From Burkholderiales bacterium (lineage in GTDB: Bacteria; Pseudomonadota; Gammaproteobacteria; Burkholderiales; SG8-41), in NCBI GenBank assembly GCA_020854035.1, contig JADZGE010000046.1:1-64000 (forward strand): 64,000 nucleotides of DNA, read 5' to 3'. The notes under the pieces are model-generated. The model saw only the letters and a program-made list of their open reading frames with translations, ran no database searches and had not been told where the DNA came from. Positions 26,470 through 35,722 of this stretch are shown one piece after another (position 1 is the first letter of the stretch; every line of letters starts with the position of its first letter). The translations under genes were made by a program, and so were the position numbers.

Positions 26470-26485
26470 TGGCCCGGATATTGCG
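26470..26485 (+). promoter_or_regulatory. Putative sigma-54 (-24/-12) promoter for the second PEP-CTERM gene
   Basis: TGGCCCGGATATTGCG matches TGGCACG-N4-TTGCW at all but two positions, with GG and GC 12 bases apart. Start of transcription would be near 26496, about 30 bases before the ATG, with AAAGGA in between. Confidence 0.62.
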
Positions 26486-26524
26486 GGAAGAGCGAAACAT
26501 GATACAGGCAAAGGACCTCGCTTC

Positions 26525-27391
26525 ATGAATCGCACGCTCACCGGGCGCTGGTTGCGGGCGGCGCTCGTCGCATCGATACTGCCATGCGCACACGCGCCGG
26601 CGGCGCCCCTCGCCGTGGACGGCAGTCTCGCCGACTGGGGCATCACGGTCGCGGACGGCAACGCGAGCCAGCTCACTCCCTCGATTCCGGTGCTCTACCA
26701 CGCGGCCGAGGACCAGAGCGACACCGCCGGCGACGGCGGGTTCGTGGGCCCGAATCACGGCGGACAGAACTACGATTTCGAGTTTCTCGGCATCGCGCTT
26801 CAGGGCTCGCGCGTCCACCTCGCCATGGTAAGCGGGCTGCGCCCCGACAATGGCTTCCCGCGCTTCGGGCCGGGCGATATCCGCCTCGAGATCAACGGCA
26901 TCTCCTACGGCATCGAGGTCGGTGGCGGACCGGGCGGTGGCCCGGGTGGCGTGCTCTCGGAGGGAGACCCCGGCTCGACCTACACGCTCAATGCGAGCGG
27001 TTACACCACGGTCCACGCGGCCACCGCCGCCGCGCAGGTCGCCGGCTCGATCTGGCTCGCCCCCACGTGGATACTCGACCCGATCCCGCCGTCCACGCCG
27101 GCACAGTTCCACGGCGGCACCCACGTGGGACTCGCCGACTACGTCTACACGCGGGACGCGGTGACCCAGCAGCATTCCGTCATCGAGCTCTCGTTCGAGA
27201 CGGGCCTTTTCGGCGCCATCACCTCGCTGGAAGTCGAATGGGGTCCCGCGTGCGGTAACGATGTTCTCGCGGGGCTCGCCCTTTTCAACACGCCGCACGA
27301 GGAATTGCCTGCCCCGGGCGTGCTATTCCTGCTCGCATCCGCATTCGCGGGTATGGCGATCCAGCGCCGCCGGCGCCGCGCCACCGGCTGA
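26525..27391 (+). CDS. PEP-CTERM-like sorting signal exported protein
   Basis: 288 residues. A signal peptide ends near HAPAAPLA; the secreted part begins DGSLADWGI, which resembles cellulosome/carbohydrate-binding CBM9-like starts, and is Gly/Pro-rich in the middle. The C-terminus has the sorting signal in a variant form: LPAPGVLFLLASAFAGMA then QRRRRR. The motif is PAP rather than PEP, as in the VPLPA/PEP-CTERM variants. A sigma-54-like promoter lies directly upstream, shared in type with the other PEP-CTERM gene. Confidence 0.82.
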   Translation: MNRTLTGRWLRAALVASILPCAHAPAAPLAVDGSLADWGITVADGNASQLTPSIPVLYHAAEDQSDTAGDGGFVGPNHGGQNYDFEFLGIALQGSRVHLAMVSGLRPDNGFPRFGPGDIRLEINGISYGIEVGGGPGGGPGGVLSEGDPGSTYTLNASGYTTVHAATAAAQVAGSIWLAPTWILDPIPPSTPAQFHGGTHVGLADYVYTRDAVTQQHSVIELSFETGLFGAITSLEVEWGPACGNDVLAGLALFNTPHEELPAPGVLFLLASAFAGMAIQRRRRRATG

Positions 27392-27705
27392 CCCCTTCGA
27401 CCGGGGCGCACGCGACCGGATCTTCGTTGCGCGCACGTCAGGCGTCGGCGGATGGTCGCGCCGCCCTCCTCGGTGGCGCGGGACGACACCGCACGCCCAC
27501 GGTCTGGTCCGGCCCGCGTCCGGGCGCGACGATCCGCACGGCGCGAAGCTCGTCGCGATTCGTGCTGCGATGCATCGTGCAGCGGTTCTCCCGCATCGCC
27601 ACCATGCCGGAATTGGAACCTCCGCGGAAGGCCACGGTCATAGATTACAATTCGTCCGCCAAATACGACAGGCGCCCGGCGACTGACCGGAGCGCCCGGG
27701 TTGAG
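27392..27705. other. Gap without a convincing gene
   Basis: About 310 bases between the PEP-CTERM gene and the ABC transporter leader. A minus-strand frame at 27438-27641 (67 codons) has no ribosome-binding site and no recognised domain. A short CCCC/GGGG foldback lies just after the PEP-CTERM stop. Nothing else supportable is seen. Confidence 0.4.
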
Positions 27706-27738
27706 CCGGGAAGCGCGGGCTTCCCGGGGCGGGTTTTT
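27706..27738 (+). terminator. Intrinsic terminator-like hairpin in the ABC transporter leader
   Basis: Perfect 8-bp stem CCGGGAAG / CTTCCCGG with a 6-base loop, followed after six bases by TTTTT. It lies 28 bases upstream of the solute-binding-protein ATG, so it could terminate read-through or act as an attenuator. Confidence 0.45.
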
Positions 27739-27765
27739 CCCGTTCAACCAGGCAGGAGGAGGATC

Positions 27766-28881
27766 ATGGATCAAGTTCGCGCGCCCCGCGCGCAGGCGAT
27801 GGCCATCGCTCTCGCGACATGCGTCTTCTGCGCCACGGCCGCGGCAGCGGCCGCGGATCTCACACCCCAGGAAAAGGCCCTGATTCCGCTCGCGAAGAAG
27901 GAGGGCGCGGTCACCATCATCAATCCGCAGTTCAGTGACCTGACAGCGAACAATCTGGGGCCCGCATTCATCAAGCGCTACGGGCTCGGCCCCGAATTCA
28001 GGTTCAACAATCTGCGCAAGGGCACCGGCCAGGTCGTCTCCCAGGTGCGGCAGGAAATCCGGGCCGGCCGATTCACGGTTGACGTGATCGCCGTGAGCTC
28101 CCCGGCATTCTTCGACGAGGCGGTGAAGCACGGCGCGTTCGAGAGGCTCGACAGCGGCTACTGGAAGAACCACGAAGAGCTCGCCAGGAAGTCCGGCCAG
28201 TACTTCGAATATCCGTACGTCGTGACGCCGTTCGCCTACACCTTCCAGCCGGTATGGAACAGCGCCTGTCCCGGCATGGCGAACTTCAGAGTCGATTCCT
28301 ACGACGACGTCGTCCAGTCGAGCCTGAAAGGCAAGACGATCGCCTCCGACATCACCAAGAGCATCACCTACACGACCACCGTCATTTCGCTGACGGAGCA
28401 TGGCTTCGACATGAACGCCTTCTGGGACAAGCTCAAGGCGACCGATCCCATCGTCGAGTTCCGTACCGAGCCCAAGATGCAGATGGTGATTTCATGCCAG
28501 CGCCCGCTCGACATGTGGAACCTGTCGGGGCGCGCGTACCAGAACATCCTCAAGAAGCCGGAGCTCGCGAAGATCATCAAGTTCGGCTCCTACAAGGAAG
28601 GGCAGGTTCTCCTGGGCAATCAGGCCGCCGTGCTGAAAGGCGCGCCGCACCCCAACGCGGGGAAACTCTTGATCGAGTTCCTGTTGAGCAAGGAGGGGAC
28701 CGACATCATGATCGCGGGCGAGGCCATGCAGACTTTCCTGAAGAATTACGCGATCCCCGACGTGGTCAAACCGTACGTCCTCGACGTGAGCAAGCTCAAG
28801 GTGATGGGTCTCAAGGACTGGGTCGGCGCCCAGGACCGGGTGAAGGACGTGCGGGACGCGTGGCTCAAGCGATTCAGGTAG
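27766..28881 (+). CDS. ABC transporter periplasmic substrate-binding protein (iron/polyamine type)
   Basis: 371 residues. A signal peptide (MAIALATCVFCATAAAAAAD) is followed by a family-1 extracellular solute-binding domain: PLAKKEGAVTIINPQFSD, ELARKSGQYFEYPYVVTPFAYTF, and a C-terminal AVLKGAPHPNAGKLLIEFLLSKEG, typical of AfuA/FbpA-like receptors. AGGAGGAGG lies before the ATG. It opens a four-gene transporter operon with one fused permease and two ATPases. The ligand (ferric ion, organic anion or polyamine) cannot be told from sequence. Confidence 0.9.
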   Translation: MDQVRAPRAQAMAIALATCVFCATAAAAAADLTPQEKALIPLAKKEGAVTIINPQFSDLTANNLGPAFIKRYGLGPEFRFNNLRKGTGQVVSQVRQEIRAGRFTVDVIAVSSPAFFDEAVKHGAFERLDSGYWKNHEELARKSGQYFEYPYVVTPFAYTFQPVWNSACPGMANFRVDSYDDVVQSSLKGKTIASDITKSITYTTTVISLTEHGFDMNAFWDKLKATDPIVEFRTEPKMQMVISCQRPLDMWNLSGRAYQNILKKPELAKIIKFGSYKEGQVLLGNQAAVLKGAPHPNAGKLLIEFLLSKEGTDIMIAGEAMQTFLKNYAIPDVVKPYVLDVSKLKVMGLKDWVGAQDRVKDVRDAWLKRFR

Positions 28882-28974
28882 CCGCCGGCGCAGCGGCCTC
28901 ATGATCCCCGGGACCGCCGGCGTGCGCCACCGCAGCGCGCGGCGCGGGCACGCGCCCGCCCGGAAGGCCCGCTC

Positions 28975-30726
28975 ATGAACGCCGAAGCCGCGCGCGGGAC
29001 CTTCGCGGCGGCGCCCGCCGCAAGCCGGTGGCGGGCGCTGATTACACAGGAATCGGTGTCCACGCTCGTGGCGAGCGCCGTCGTCGCCGCGGTCGTGGTG
29101 CTGCCGCTCGCCACGATGATCGTGAGCAGCTTCCGGGTGCTCGACGGCTTCGGATTCAGCTCCCACTGGAGCCTCGACAACTACCGGGCGATGCTGCACG
29201 ACCGGATCCTTCGCGCCGCGCTCGTCAACACGCTCCTGATCAGCACCGGTTCGACGCTCCTCGCCACGATATTCGGCGTGTCACTCGCGTGGATCAACGC
29301 CCGCACCAACTGCCCGTGGCGCGAGAAGCTGGAGCCGCTCAACCTGATCCCGTTTTTCCTGAGCCCGTTCGTCGGCGCCATCGCGTGGCACGATCTCGCC
29401 TCGCGCAAGATCGGGCTCCTCAACACCTGGGCACGCGATTATCTCGGCGTCCAGGGGGCCGTGCTCGACGTCGACGGCATCTACGGCATCATCTGGGTCA
29501 CCGCGATCTTCTTCACCCCGCTGGTGTACCTCTTCGTGGTCGGGTCGCTGCGCCGGATGGATCCGGCGCTCGAGGACGGCGCGCGCACGACCGGCGCCGG
29601 GCTGCTGCGCACGACGCTCACGGTGACGCTGCCGCTGGTGCTGCCGGCGATCCTCTCGGGCGCGATCATCGTCTTTGTGAGCAGCGCCGGGGAGTTCGGC
29701 GTGCCCTTCAAGCTCGGCACGCCCTACGGCTGGGAGACGCTCACCACGCAGATCTTCTCCAAGGCGGTGGGCGACGACGCGAACTACTACCTCGGCGCCG
29801 CTCTCAGCATGGTGCTCGGGTGCATCACGGCGCTGCTGGTCTGGGTGCAGCAGCGCGTTATCGCGCCGCGCGAGTTCGTCACGGTCACGGGCAAGGGTTT
29901 CCGCCCCAACGTCATCGACCTCGGTGCGTGGAAATGGGCGGCGCTCGGCTACAACCTCGCGTTCATCCTGATCGGGGTGATCGTGCCGCTGGTGGCGCTG
30001 TTCATCGTCAGCCTGCATCCGGTATGGATGGGCAGGATCATTCCCGCGGACATCACCTTCCACAACTACGAGCGCGTGCTCTTCTGGTGGCGGGACGACC
30101 ACATCAGGTCGGCGACCAACGGCATCGGCAACAGCCTGATCCTCGCCTTCGCGGGCGCGAGCATCGCGATCGCGCTGGCGATACCGGTGAGCTACATGAT
30201 TCACCGCACCAGGGGCTACGGCTCCCGGGTGCTCGATTTCCTGTGCGTCGTGCCGATCGGTTTTCCCGGTATCGTGCTGGCGATGGGCGTGCTGATCACC
30301 TACATCAAGACGCCGATCTACGCCACGCTCTGGATCCTGCTGCTCGGCTACATCACGCGTTTCTTCCCCTACGGCCAGCGCAACATCGCCTCCGTCATGC
30401 TGGCGGTCTCCGAGGAGCTCGACCAGAGCTCGCGCATGGCGGGGGCATCGTGGTTCACCACGTTGAAGCGCGTGACGCTGCCGCTGCTCAAGCCCGGGAT
30501 CTTCGCGGGATGGGTGCTGCTTTTCATCATCTTCCTGCGCGAGCTGTCCATCTCCATCATCCTCTATACCACCGGAACGGAGACGCTTTCCGTCGGCGTG
30601 TATTACCTGTCGAACTTCGAGAACGAACCGCTCACCGCGGCGCTCTCGATCGCCCAGACCGTGATCCTGCTCGCCTGCGTCATCGTGTTCCGCCGCGTGG
30701 CCGGGCGCGAGGCGTTGACGGCCTGA
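28975..30726 (+). CDS. ABC transporter permease with duplicated membrane domain (FbpB-like)
   Basis: 583 residues with about twelve hydrophobic segments arranged as two homologous halves, the plan of FbpB/SfuB ferric-ion permeases. Each half carries an EAA-type loop: MDPALEDGARTTGAGLLRT in the first, SEELDQSSRMAGASWFTT in the second, which dock onto the ATPase dimer in the cytosol. It should be the only membrane subunit needed. It is located between the binding protein and the two ATPase genes. Confidence 0.92.
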   Translation: MNAEAARGTFAAAPAASRWRALITQESVSTLVASAVVAAVVVLPLATMIVSSFRVLDGFGFSSHWSLDNYRAMLHDRILRAALVNTLLISTGSTLLATIFGVSLAWINARTNCPWREKLEPLNLIPFFLSPFVGAIAWHDLASRKIGLLNTWARDYLGVQGAVLDVDGIYGIIWVTAIFFTPLVYLFVVGSLRRMDPALEDGARTTGAGLLRTTLTVTLPLVLPAILSGAIIVFVSSAGEFGVPFKLGTPYGWETLTTQIFSKAVGDDANYYLGAALSMVLGCITALLVWVQQRVIAPREFVTVTGKGFRPNVIDLGAWKWAALGYNLAFILIGVIVPLVALFIVSLHPVWMGRIIPADITFHNYERVLFWWRDDHIRSATNGIGNSLILAFAGASIAIALAIPVSYMIHRTRGYGSRVLDFLCVVPIGFPGIVLAMGVLITYIKTPIYATLWILLLGYITRFFPYGQRNIASVMLAVSEELDQSSRMAGASWFTTLKRVTLPLLKPGIFAGWVLLFIIFLRELSISIILYTTGTETLSVGVYYLSNFENEPLTAALSIAQTVILLACVIVFRRVAGREALTA

Positions 30727-30749
30727 ATCCCGCGGGCCGCTCCCGAGCA

Positions 30750-31865
30750 ATGACGATGACCGAAAACAGCCCCGCCGCCCCGTTCCTCGAAGTGCGTGGC
30801 CTCGTGAAGCGCTTCGGCAGCGACCACGCCGTTGACGACGTGAGTTTCGGCGTCCCGCGCGGCGGGTTCCTCACGCTGCTCGGCCCGTCGGGCTGCGGCA
30901 AGACCACGACGCTCATGTCGATCGCGGGACTGCACAGGATCGACGCCGGCGAGATCCGCGTCGGGGACGCGATCTACACCTCGGCCGCGACCGGGGCGTT
31001 CCTGCCGCCGGAGAAGCGCGATATCGGCATGGTGTTCCAGAGCTACGCCATCTGGCCGCACATGACCGTGGCGCAGAACGTGGCTTACCCGCTGGAAATA
31101 CGCAGGCTCGAGCGCGCCGAGATCGGCGAGCGAGTGCAGGCGGTGCTGCGGCTGGTGGGGCTCGCCGGGATGGCCGGCAAGCTCGCCACCCAGCTATCCG
31201 GCGGCCAGCAGCAGCGCGCGGCGCTCGCCCGCGCGATCGTCGCGCGCCCGCGACTGCTGCTCTTCGACGAGCCGCTCTCCAACCTTGATCTCAAGCTGCG
31301 CGAGCAGATGCGCGTGGAATTGAAGCGGATCCAGCACGAGGTCGGGATCACCGCCGTTTACGTGACGCACGACCAGGCCGAGGCCCTCGTCCTGAGCGAC
31401 GAGATCATCGTGATGAGCAAGGGCCGGATCCAGCAGCGCGGCGGGCCGCGCGACATCTACGCGCACCCGGTGAATCGCTACGTCAGTAACTTCATCGGCG
31501 TCGCCAATCTCCTCGAGGGCACCGTGGCGCGGGTCACCGGGACGGGTCGCGGCGAGTTCGAGGTGAACCACGGCAACGAGCGCGTTCTCCTGCCGTGCCG
31601 CCTCGGCGAGGACGTGCGGGAGGGCGCGCCCGCGGTGCTGTCGGTGCGCCCGGAGGACGTGCGGGCGTCGCGCGAAGGGGGCGAGGGCGTGAACCTTCCG
31701 GGAGAAGTGCTCGAGGCGATTTTTCTCGGCAACTGCGTCGACTGCCGCGTGCGGTGGAACAGCTTCGAATGGAAAGTGCTCGCGCATCCGCGCGCGCGGC
31801 TCCAGCGCGGCGAGCGCGTGTTCCTGCGGCTCGATCCCGAGCGCTCGCTGGCGGTGAAGCCGTGA
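30750..31865 (+). CDS. ABC transporter ATP-binding protein, first of two (PotA/FbpC-like)
   Basis: 371 residues. Walker A GPSGCGKTTT, Q loop VFQSYAIWPHM, signature LSGGQQQRAALARA, Walker B LLLFDEPLSNLD and H loop VTHDQAEAL are all intact. A C-terminal TOBE regulatory domain follows (VANLLEGTVARV, LSVRPEDVRA). It provides ATP hydrolysis for the adjacent permease. ATG at 30750 follows the permease gene by 23 bases. It overlaps the second ATPase gene by 4 bases (GTGA). Confidence 0.93.
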   Translation: MTMTENSPAAPFLEVRGLVKRFGSDHAVDDVSFGVPRGGFLTLLGPSGCGKTTTLMSIAGLHRIDAGEIRVGDAIYTSAATGAFLPPEKRDIGMVFQSYAIWPHMTVAQNVAYPLEIRRLERAEIGERVQAVLRLVGLAGMAGKLATQLSGGQQQRAALARAIVARPRLLLFDEPLSNLDLKLREQMRVELKRIQHEVGITAVYVTHDQAEALVLSDEIIVMSKGRIQQRGGPRDIYAHPVNRYVSNFIGVANLLEGTVARVTGTGRGEFEVNHGNERVLLPCRLGEDVREGAPAVLSVRPEDVRASREGGEGVNLPGEVLEAIFLGNCVDCRVRWNSFEWKVLAHPRARLQRGERVFLRLDPERSLAVKP

Positions 31866-32965
31866 GCTTCGTCACGATCGAGCGGCTCGACAAGCGCTTC
31901 GGCGCCGAGCACGCCGTTCGCGGCTTGAGCCTGTCGGTCGCGCGGGGAGAGTTCGTGACGCTGCTCGGCCCCTCGGGCTGCGGCAAGACGACGACGTTAC
32001 GCTGCGTGGCGGGGCTCGAGCGCCCCGACGGCGGGGAGATCCGTATCGACGGCGAGACGGTCGCCGCGCCCGCGCGCGGCCTCCACCTCGATCCCGAGGA
32101 CCGCAACATCGGCATGGTGTTCCAGAGCTACGCGGTCTGGCCGCACATGACGGTCTTCGACAACGTGGCCTACGGCCTGCGCGTGCGGCGCGTCGTCGGC
32201 GCCGAGTTGAAGGAACGGACGATGAAGACGCTGGATCTCGTCGGCCTCGCGGGCCTGGCGCAGCGCTATGCGACCCGGCTTTCCGGGGGCCAGCGCCAGC
32301 GCGTCGCGCTCGCGCGCGCCATCGCCTACCGCCCGCGCGTGATCCTGTTCGACGAGCCGCTGTCCAATCTCGACGCCAAGCTGCGCGAGCAGATGCGCCT
32401 CGAACTCACCCGCCTCCAGCACGAGGTGGGGATCACCTCGATCTACGTGACGCACGACCAGGCCGAAGCGCTCGCGATGAGCGATCGCGTCGTGGTGATG
32501 AACGAGGGCACGATCCAGCAGGTCGCGGACCCGCAGACGATCTACACCGCGCCGGAGAACGCCTTCGTCGCGAAGTTCATCGGCGTGGCGAACCTGCTCG
32601 AGGCGAAGTTCGTCGCGCGAAACGGCGCGACCTGCGAGCTCGAGGTGCCGCTCGGCGAACCGCGCCCGCCGGCGCGCCTGCACGCGAGCGGCGGCGAGCA
32701 TTCGAGCGCGGGCGCGCGCGTGTTCCTGTGCCTGCGGCCCGAGGACCTCGCGTTAAGCTCCGAGCCGCCACGCGGCTGCGGCGGCGTCAATGCGATGGCG
32801 GGCGAGGTCGTCGATACCGTCTATCTCGGCACCCATCTCGAATGCCGGGTGAAGCTCGGGTGCCGCGAGCTCTGCGTACAGGCCGCCCACCAGCGGCATT
32901 TCGACACAGGCCAGAAGGTTTTCGTCTCCTTCGACCCGCGTCACGCGCTCTGCCTCGCGAGCTAG
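31862..32965 (+). CDS. ABC transporter ATP-binding protein, second of two (PotA/FbpC-like)
   Basis: 367 residues starting with GTG that overlaps the previous stop. All nucleotide-binding motifs are intact (GPSGCGKTTT, LSGGQRQRVALARA, ILFDEPLSNLD, VTHDQAEAL), with a TOBE domain in the last 120 residues. It is a close paralogue of the preceding ATPase; the core domains are collinear and very alike while the TOBE domains differ more. Because both are intact and coupled, the pump may use an ATPase heterodimer rather than the usual homodimer. Confidence 0.93.
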   Translation: MSFVTIERLDKRFGAEHAVRGLSLSVARGEFVTLLGPSGCGKTTTLRCVAGLERPDGGEIRIDGETVAAPARGLHLDPEDRNIGMVFQSYAVWPHMTVFDNVAYGLRVRRVVGAELKERTMKTLDLVGLAGLAQRYATRLSGGQRQRVALARAIAYRPRVILFDEPLSNLDAKLREQMRLELTRLQHEVGITSIYVTHDQAEALAMSDRVVVMNEGTIQQVADPQTIYTAPENAFVAKFIGVANLLEAKFVARNGATCELEVPLGEPRPPARLHASGGEHSSAGARVFLCLRPEDLALSSEPPRGCGGVNAMAGEVVDTVYLGTHLECRVKLGCRELCVQAAHQRHFDTGQKVFVSFDPRHALCLAS

Positions 32966-33006
32966 CCTCGCCCGGCGCTCGCGCGCCGTTCTTCCGGCCA
33001 TCGCCG

Positions 33007-34194
33007 CTACTTGAGGCGCTTCAGCACCTTCACCCGCTGCACGGTGTCGCCGGCGAGGTGCGTCCAAACCATCGCGTCGCGCACGAGCTTCTCCGCGCGG
33101 GCGTTCATCATGCAGCCCTCGGGCCCGTGGATCTCCATGTTGAGCCGCGTCACGCGCTGGATGACATCGGTCGAGTAGTTCATGACGAATCCCGCGTTGG
33201 CGGAGTGCTCGCCGGCGTCGTGCAGCCAGGCGACCCGCATCACGTACGAGCGCAGAGCCTCGGTCAACGCATACATCTCGTTCAGCTTGAGCTGCACCAG
33301 CTGGTGCTCCATCAGGTATCTGCCGGCGCGCTTGTGCGCGCGAGCGTGGGCAATCGCCATCTCGCAGGCGTCGTCGCACACGCCCACCGCGTTCGCCGCG
33401 AGCTCCAGGTCACCGAAGAGGTCGCCACCGGTCGCGTCGCCCCGGCCGGCCTTGACCGAGCCCGTGCCCACTTCGCCGACGACGTTCGCGTGCGGCACGC
33501 GCGCGTTCTCGAAAATGAGCTCCGCGTTCTGGTAGAAGCGCCAGCCGCGCTTGTTGAACACCTTGCCGATGCGAAAGCCCGGTGTGGTCTTCGGCACCAT
33601 GAAGAGCGTGCCCCCGGCCTTGATGTTCACGTCGGGATTGGTCCGGCAGTCGATGAAGAAGAGGGAGCCGACGCTACCGTTGGCGATGAAGCACTTCTCG
33701 CCGTTCAATATCCACTCGTCGCCCTCGCGCACCGCGCGCACGCGGTAGCCGGCCTTCGGGTCGTCCTCCGGCGGCATGCGGTTGTCGGAACCGGCGTTGG
33801 GCTCGGTGATGCCGCGGCCCATCACGTAGCGATGGTCGGCCAGGAAGGGCTTCAGGAACCGCTCCTTCTGGTCATCCGAGCACGCCACCGCGATGAGATG
33901 GCTCCATTTCCAGTTCTGGCTGAAAGCCTTGGACATCGCGCTGTCGCCGCGCGCGAGTTCGGCCATCACCACCGCCTGCGTCACGAAGTCGGTGCCCGGC
34001 CCGCCCCACTCGCGGGGTACCGCGAGGGTCCGGAAGCCCAGCCTCGAGCCCTTCTCGATGATGTCCCAGTCCCACGGCTCGAATCCGCCCTCGATCTGGT
34101 CGTGCTTGAGCGACGCCGGGCGCAGCTCCTCTTCCGCAAACTTCCGCGCCTCCGCCTGCCAGTGGCGCTGCTCTTCGTTCAGTGCAAAATCCAT
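33007..34194 (-). CDS. Acyl-CoA dehydrogenase family protein
   Basis: 395 residues from the ATG at 34194 with AAGGAGA upstream. The N-terminal helical domain starts MDFALNEEQRHWQAEARKF; the middle beta domain has ITEPNAGSDN and WILNGEKCFIANG, the FAD/acyl-CoA contact segments. The C-terminal domain ends with AEKLVRDAMVWTHLAGDT. These flavoenzymes oxidise acyl-CoA thioesters at C2-C3. It is strikingly similar throughout to the dehydrogenase at 54795-56030 and clearly a paralogue, whereas the neighbour at 34339 belongs to a different subgroup. Confidence 0.93.
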   Translation of the reverse strand: MDFALNEEQRHWQAEARKFAEEELRPASLKHDQIEGGFEPWDWDIIEKGSRLGFRTLAVPREWGGPGTDFVTQAVVMAELARGDSAMSKAFSQNWKWSHLIAVACSDDQKERFLKPFLADHRYVMGRGITEPNAGSDNRMPPEDDPKAGYRVRAVREGDEWILNGEKCFIANGSVGSLFFIDCRTNPDVNIKAGGTLFMVPKTTPGFRIGKVFNKRGWRFYQNAELIFENARVPHANVVGEVGTGSVKAGRGDATGGDLFGDLELAANAVGVCDDACEMAIAHARAHKRAGRYLMEHQLVQLKLNEMYALTEALRSYVMRVAWLHDAGEHSANAGFVMNYSTDVIQRVTRLNMEIHGPEGCMMNARAEKLVRDAMVWTHLAGDTVQRVKVLKRLK

Positions 34195-34210
34195 TGTTTC
34201 TCCTTCGGAG

Positions 34211-34320
34211 GGTGACGAGGAAAGGCGACGAACGATGGTCACGATTGCGGGTGACGAACAACCCCGCTTCACCGGTCTCTCGTCACCCTTATCTCGTTAC
34301 CCTTATCTCGTTACCCGTAT
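34211..34320. repeat. Family R3 tandem-inverted repeat
   Basis: Arm 1 (34211-34257) holds four GTGACGA-like heptamers in one direction; arm 2 (34279-34320) holds three complementary units (CGTCACCCTTATCT, CGTTACCCTTATCT, CGTTACCCGTAT). The best unit is 14 bases, GTGACGAGATACGG. The array lies in the 144-bp gap between two acyl-CoA dehydrogenase genes and ends just before the ribosome-binding site of the downstream one. Confidence 0.8.
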
Positions 34321-34338
34321 CCCGCCGCCTGTTCCCGG

Positions 34339-35598
34339 CTACGCGGCGCGCGGCCGCTGGTAGCCGGCGATCGCCTCGGCCACCGCGAGCTTCGCCGCGC
34401 CGTCGGTCTCCTCCGAATGGAGACACACCATCGCGTCGTGCACGTACTTCTGCAGCGGCATGTCGCGCATGACACCCATCGCGCCGAAGCACTCCGCGGA
34501 AAGCAGCGCCACGTCGTTGACCGCCTCCGCGGTGAAGACGCGCGCCATCACGTGCAGCGGCAGGTCCGGCACGCTGCGCCCGGAGACCGCTTCGGGATGG
34601 TCGAGCGACCAGGCGGCCTTCCAGATCATGTTGCGGGCGAGCTCGAGCCGGATCGCGCAGTCAGCGAGCTTCGTGCCGATCGCCTGGTGCTCGATGATGT
34701 TGCGCGCGCCCTGGCGGCGGATCTTCCCGTAATCGACGGCGGCCTCGTAGGCCGCGCGCCCGATGCCAAGGTTGACCGCGGCCATCACCGTTTCGGCCCG
34801 CGCTCCGTCGGCGCCCGCGGCAAGTGCCCCGCCGCCCTCCCGTCCCAGCACCGCGTCCGCCGGAATACGGCAGTCCTTGAACGAAATCGGGGCGGCCGTG
34901 CCGTGGTGCCAGCGCGTCACGGCCTCGCCGCCCGCCGTCGTCCCGAACGGGCCGATGCGCTCGTGCACCGTGAACCCCGGCGCGTCGCGCGGCACGAGCA
35001 GCGTGGTGAGGCCGTTACTCCCGGTTTTCTTCGGATCGGTGCGCACCTGCACGGCGAAGAGCTTCGCGACCGGCGCGTTCGCCACCATCGCGACCGACCC
35101 GTTCACGATCCAGTCGCCGCCTTTCCGGAGAGTTGCGGGTTCGTTCCCCGCCTCCTCCGCGAAGGGCCTGTGATAGCTCCAGCCGATCGCGGCCGCGGGA
35201 TCACGCGCGGCGGCGGCGAGGTGAAATCCGTCGTCGCCGGTAAATTTCGCGAGCCACGCGCCGCGCTGGGCGGGCGTCATCAGGCGGTCGAAGACGATCT
35301 GTCCCAGCGTCGCGGTCCGGGCGAGAACGGCCGCCACGTCCACATCGCCCGCCGCAACCTCCTCCATGACGATGCAGGCGGTCAGCGTGTCGGCGCCGGC
35401 GCCGCCCGCATCCTCGGACAGCATGAGCGTGCGCAGTCCCATCTGGGACGCCTTGTCGAGCGCGTCCTTCAGCAACGGCTTGTCGAACGGCTGCAGGCGG
35501 TCGGGATGCACGGCTGCGGGCTTGACTTCGCCCTCGACGAACCCGCGCACGGTGTCGCGGAATTCAAGCTGCTCGGCGGTGAGATTGAGATCGTACAT
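34339..35598 (-). CDS. Acyl-CoA dehydrogenase family protein
   Basis: 419 residues. N-terminal segment LNLTAEQLEFRDTVRGFVEG; central segment with DWIVNGSVAMVANAP and FGTTAGGEAVTRWHHG; C-terminal segment QAIGTKLADCAIRLELARNMIW and CFGAMGVMRDMPLQKYVHDA. The family is clear, but the usual TEPxAGSD motif is replaced by AARDPAAAIGWS, so substrate handling may differ from the neighbouring dehydrogenase. The two genes lie in the same direction, 144 bp apart, separated by an R3 repeat. Confidence 0.88.
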   Translation of the reverse strand: MYDLNLTAEQLEFRDTVRGFVEGEVKPAAVHPDRLQPFDKPLLKDALDKASQMGLRTLMLSEDAGGAGADTLTACIVMEEVAAGDVDVAAVLARTATLGQIVFDRLMTPAQRGAWLAKFTGDDGFHLAAAARDPAAAIGWSYHRPFAEEAGNEPATLRKGGDWIVNGSVAMVANAPVAKLFAVQVRTDPKKTGSNGLTTLLVPRDAPGFTVHERIGPFGTTAGGEAVTRWHHGTAAPISFKDCRIPADAVLGREGGGALAAGADGARAETVMAAVNLGIGRAAYEAAVDYGKIRRQGARNIIEHQAIGTKLADCAIRLELARNMIWKAAWSLDHPEAVSGRSVPDLPLHVMARVFTAEAVNDVALLSAECFGAMGVMRDMPLQKYVHDAMVCLHSEETDGAAKLAVAEAIAGYQRPRAA

Positions 35599-35722
35599 GG
35601 TCGTCCCGGCTCCTCGGTGTGATCTGGTGGATTCTACTAGATCGCTGCGCTCTCACGATATGGAACCGGGCGTTCGCCCGCGGGACGCATCCTGCGTCCG
35701 GACGCCACTTCGCGAGCGCGAG

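Noticed and set aside
27438..27641. 67-codon minus-strand frame between PEP-CTERM and ABC genes
   Set aside because: No ribosome-binding site, no family resemblance, and no supporting neighbours.
28254..31865. Long plus-strand frames antiphase to the ABC permease
   Set aside because: They are rich in Arg/His/Gln and lack motifs, while the permease and ATPase frames are clear.
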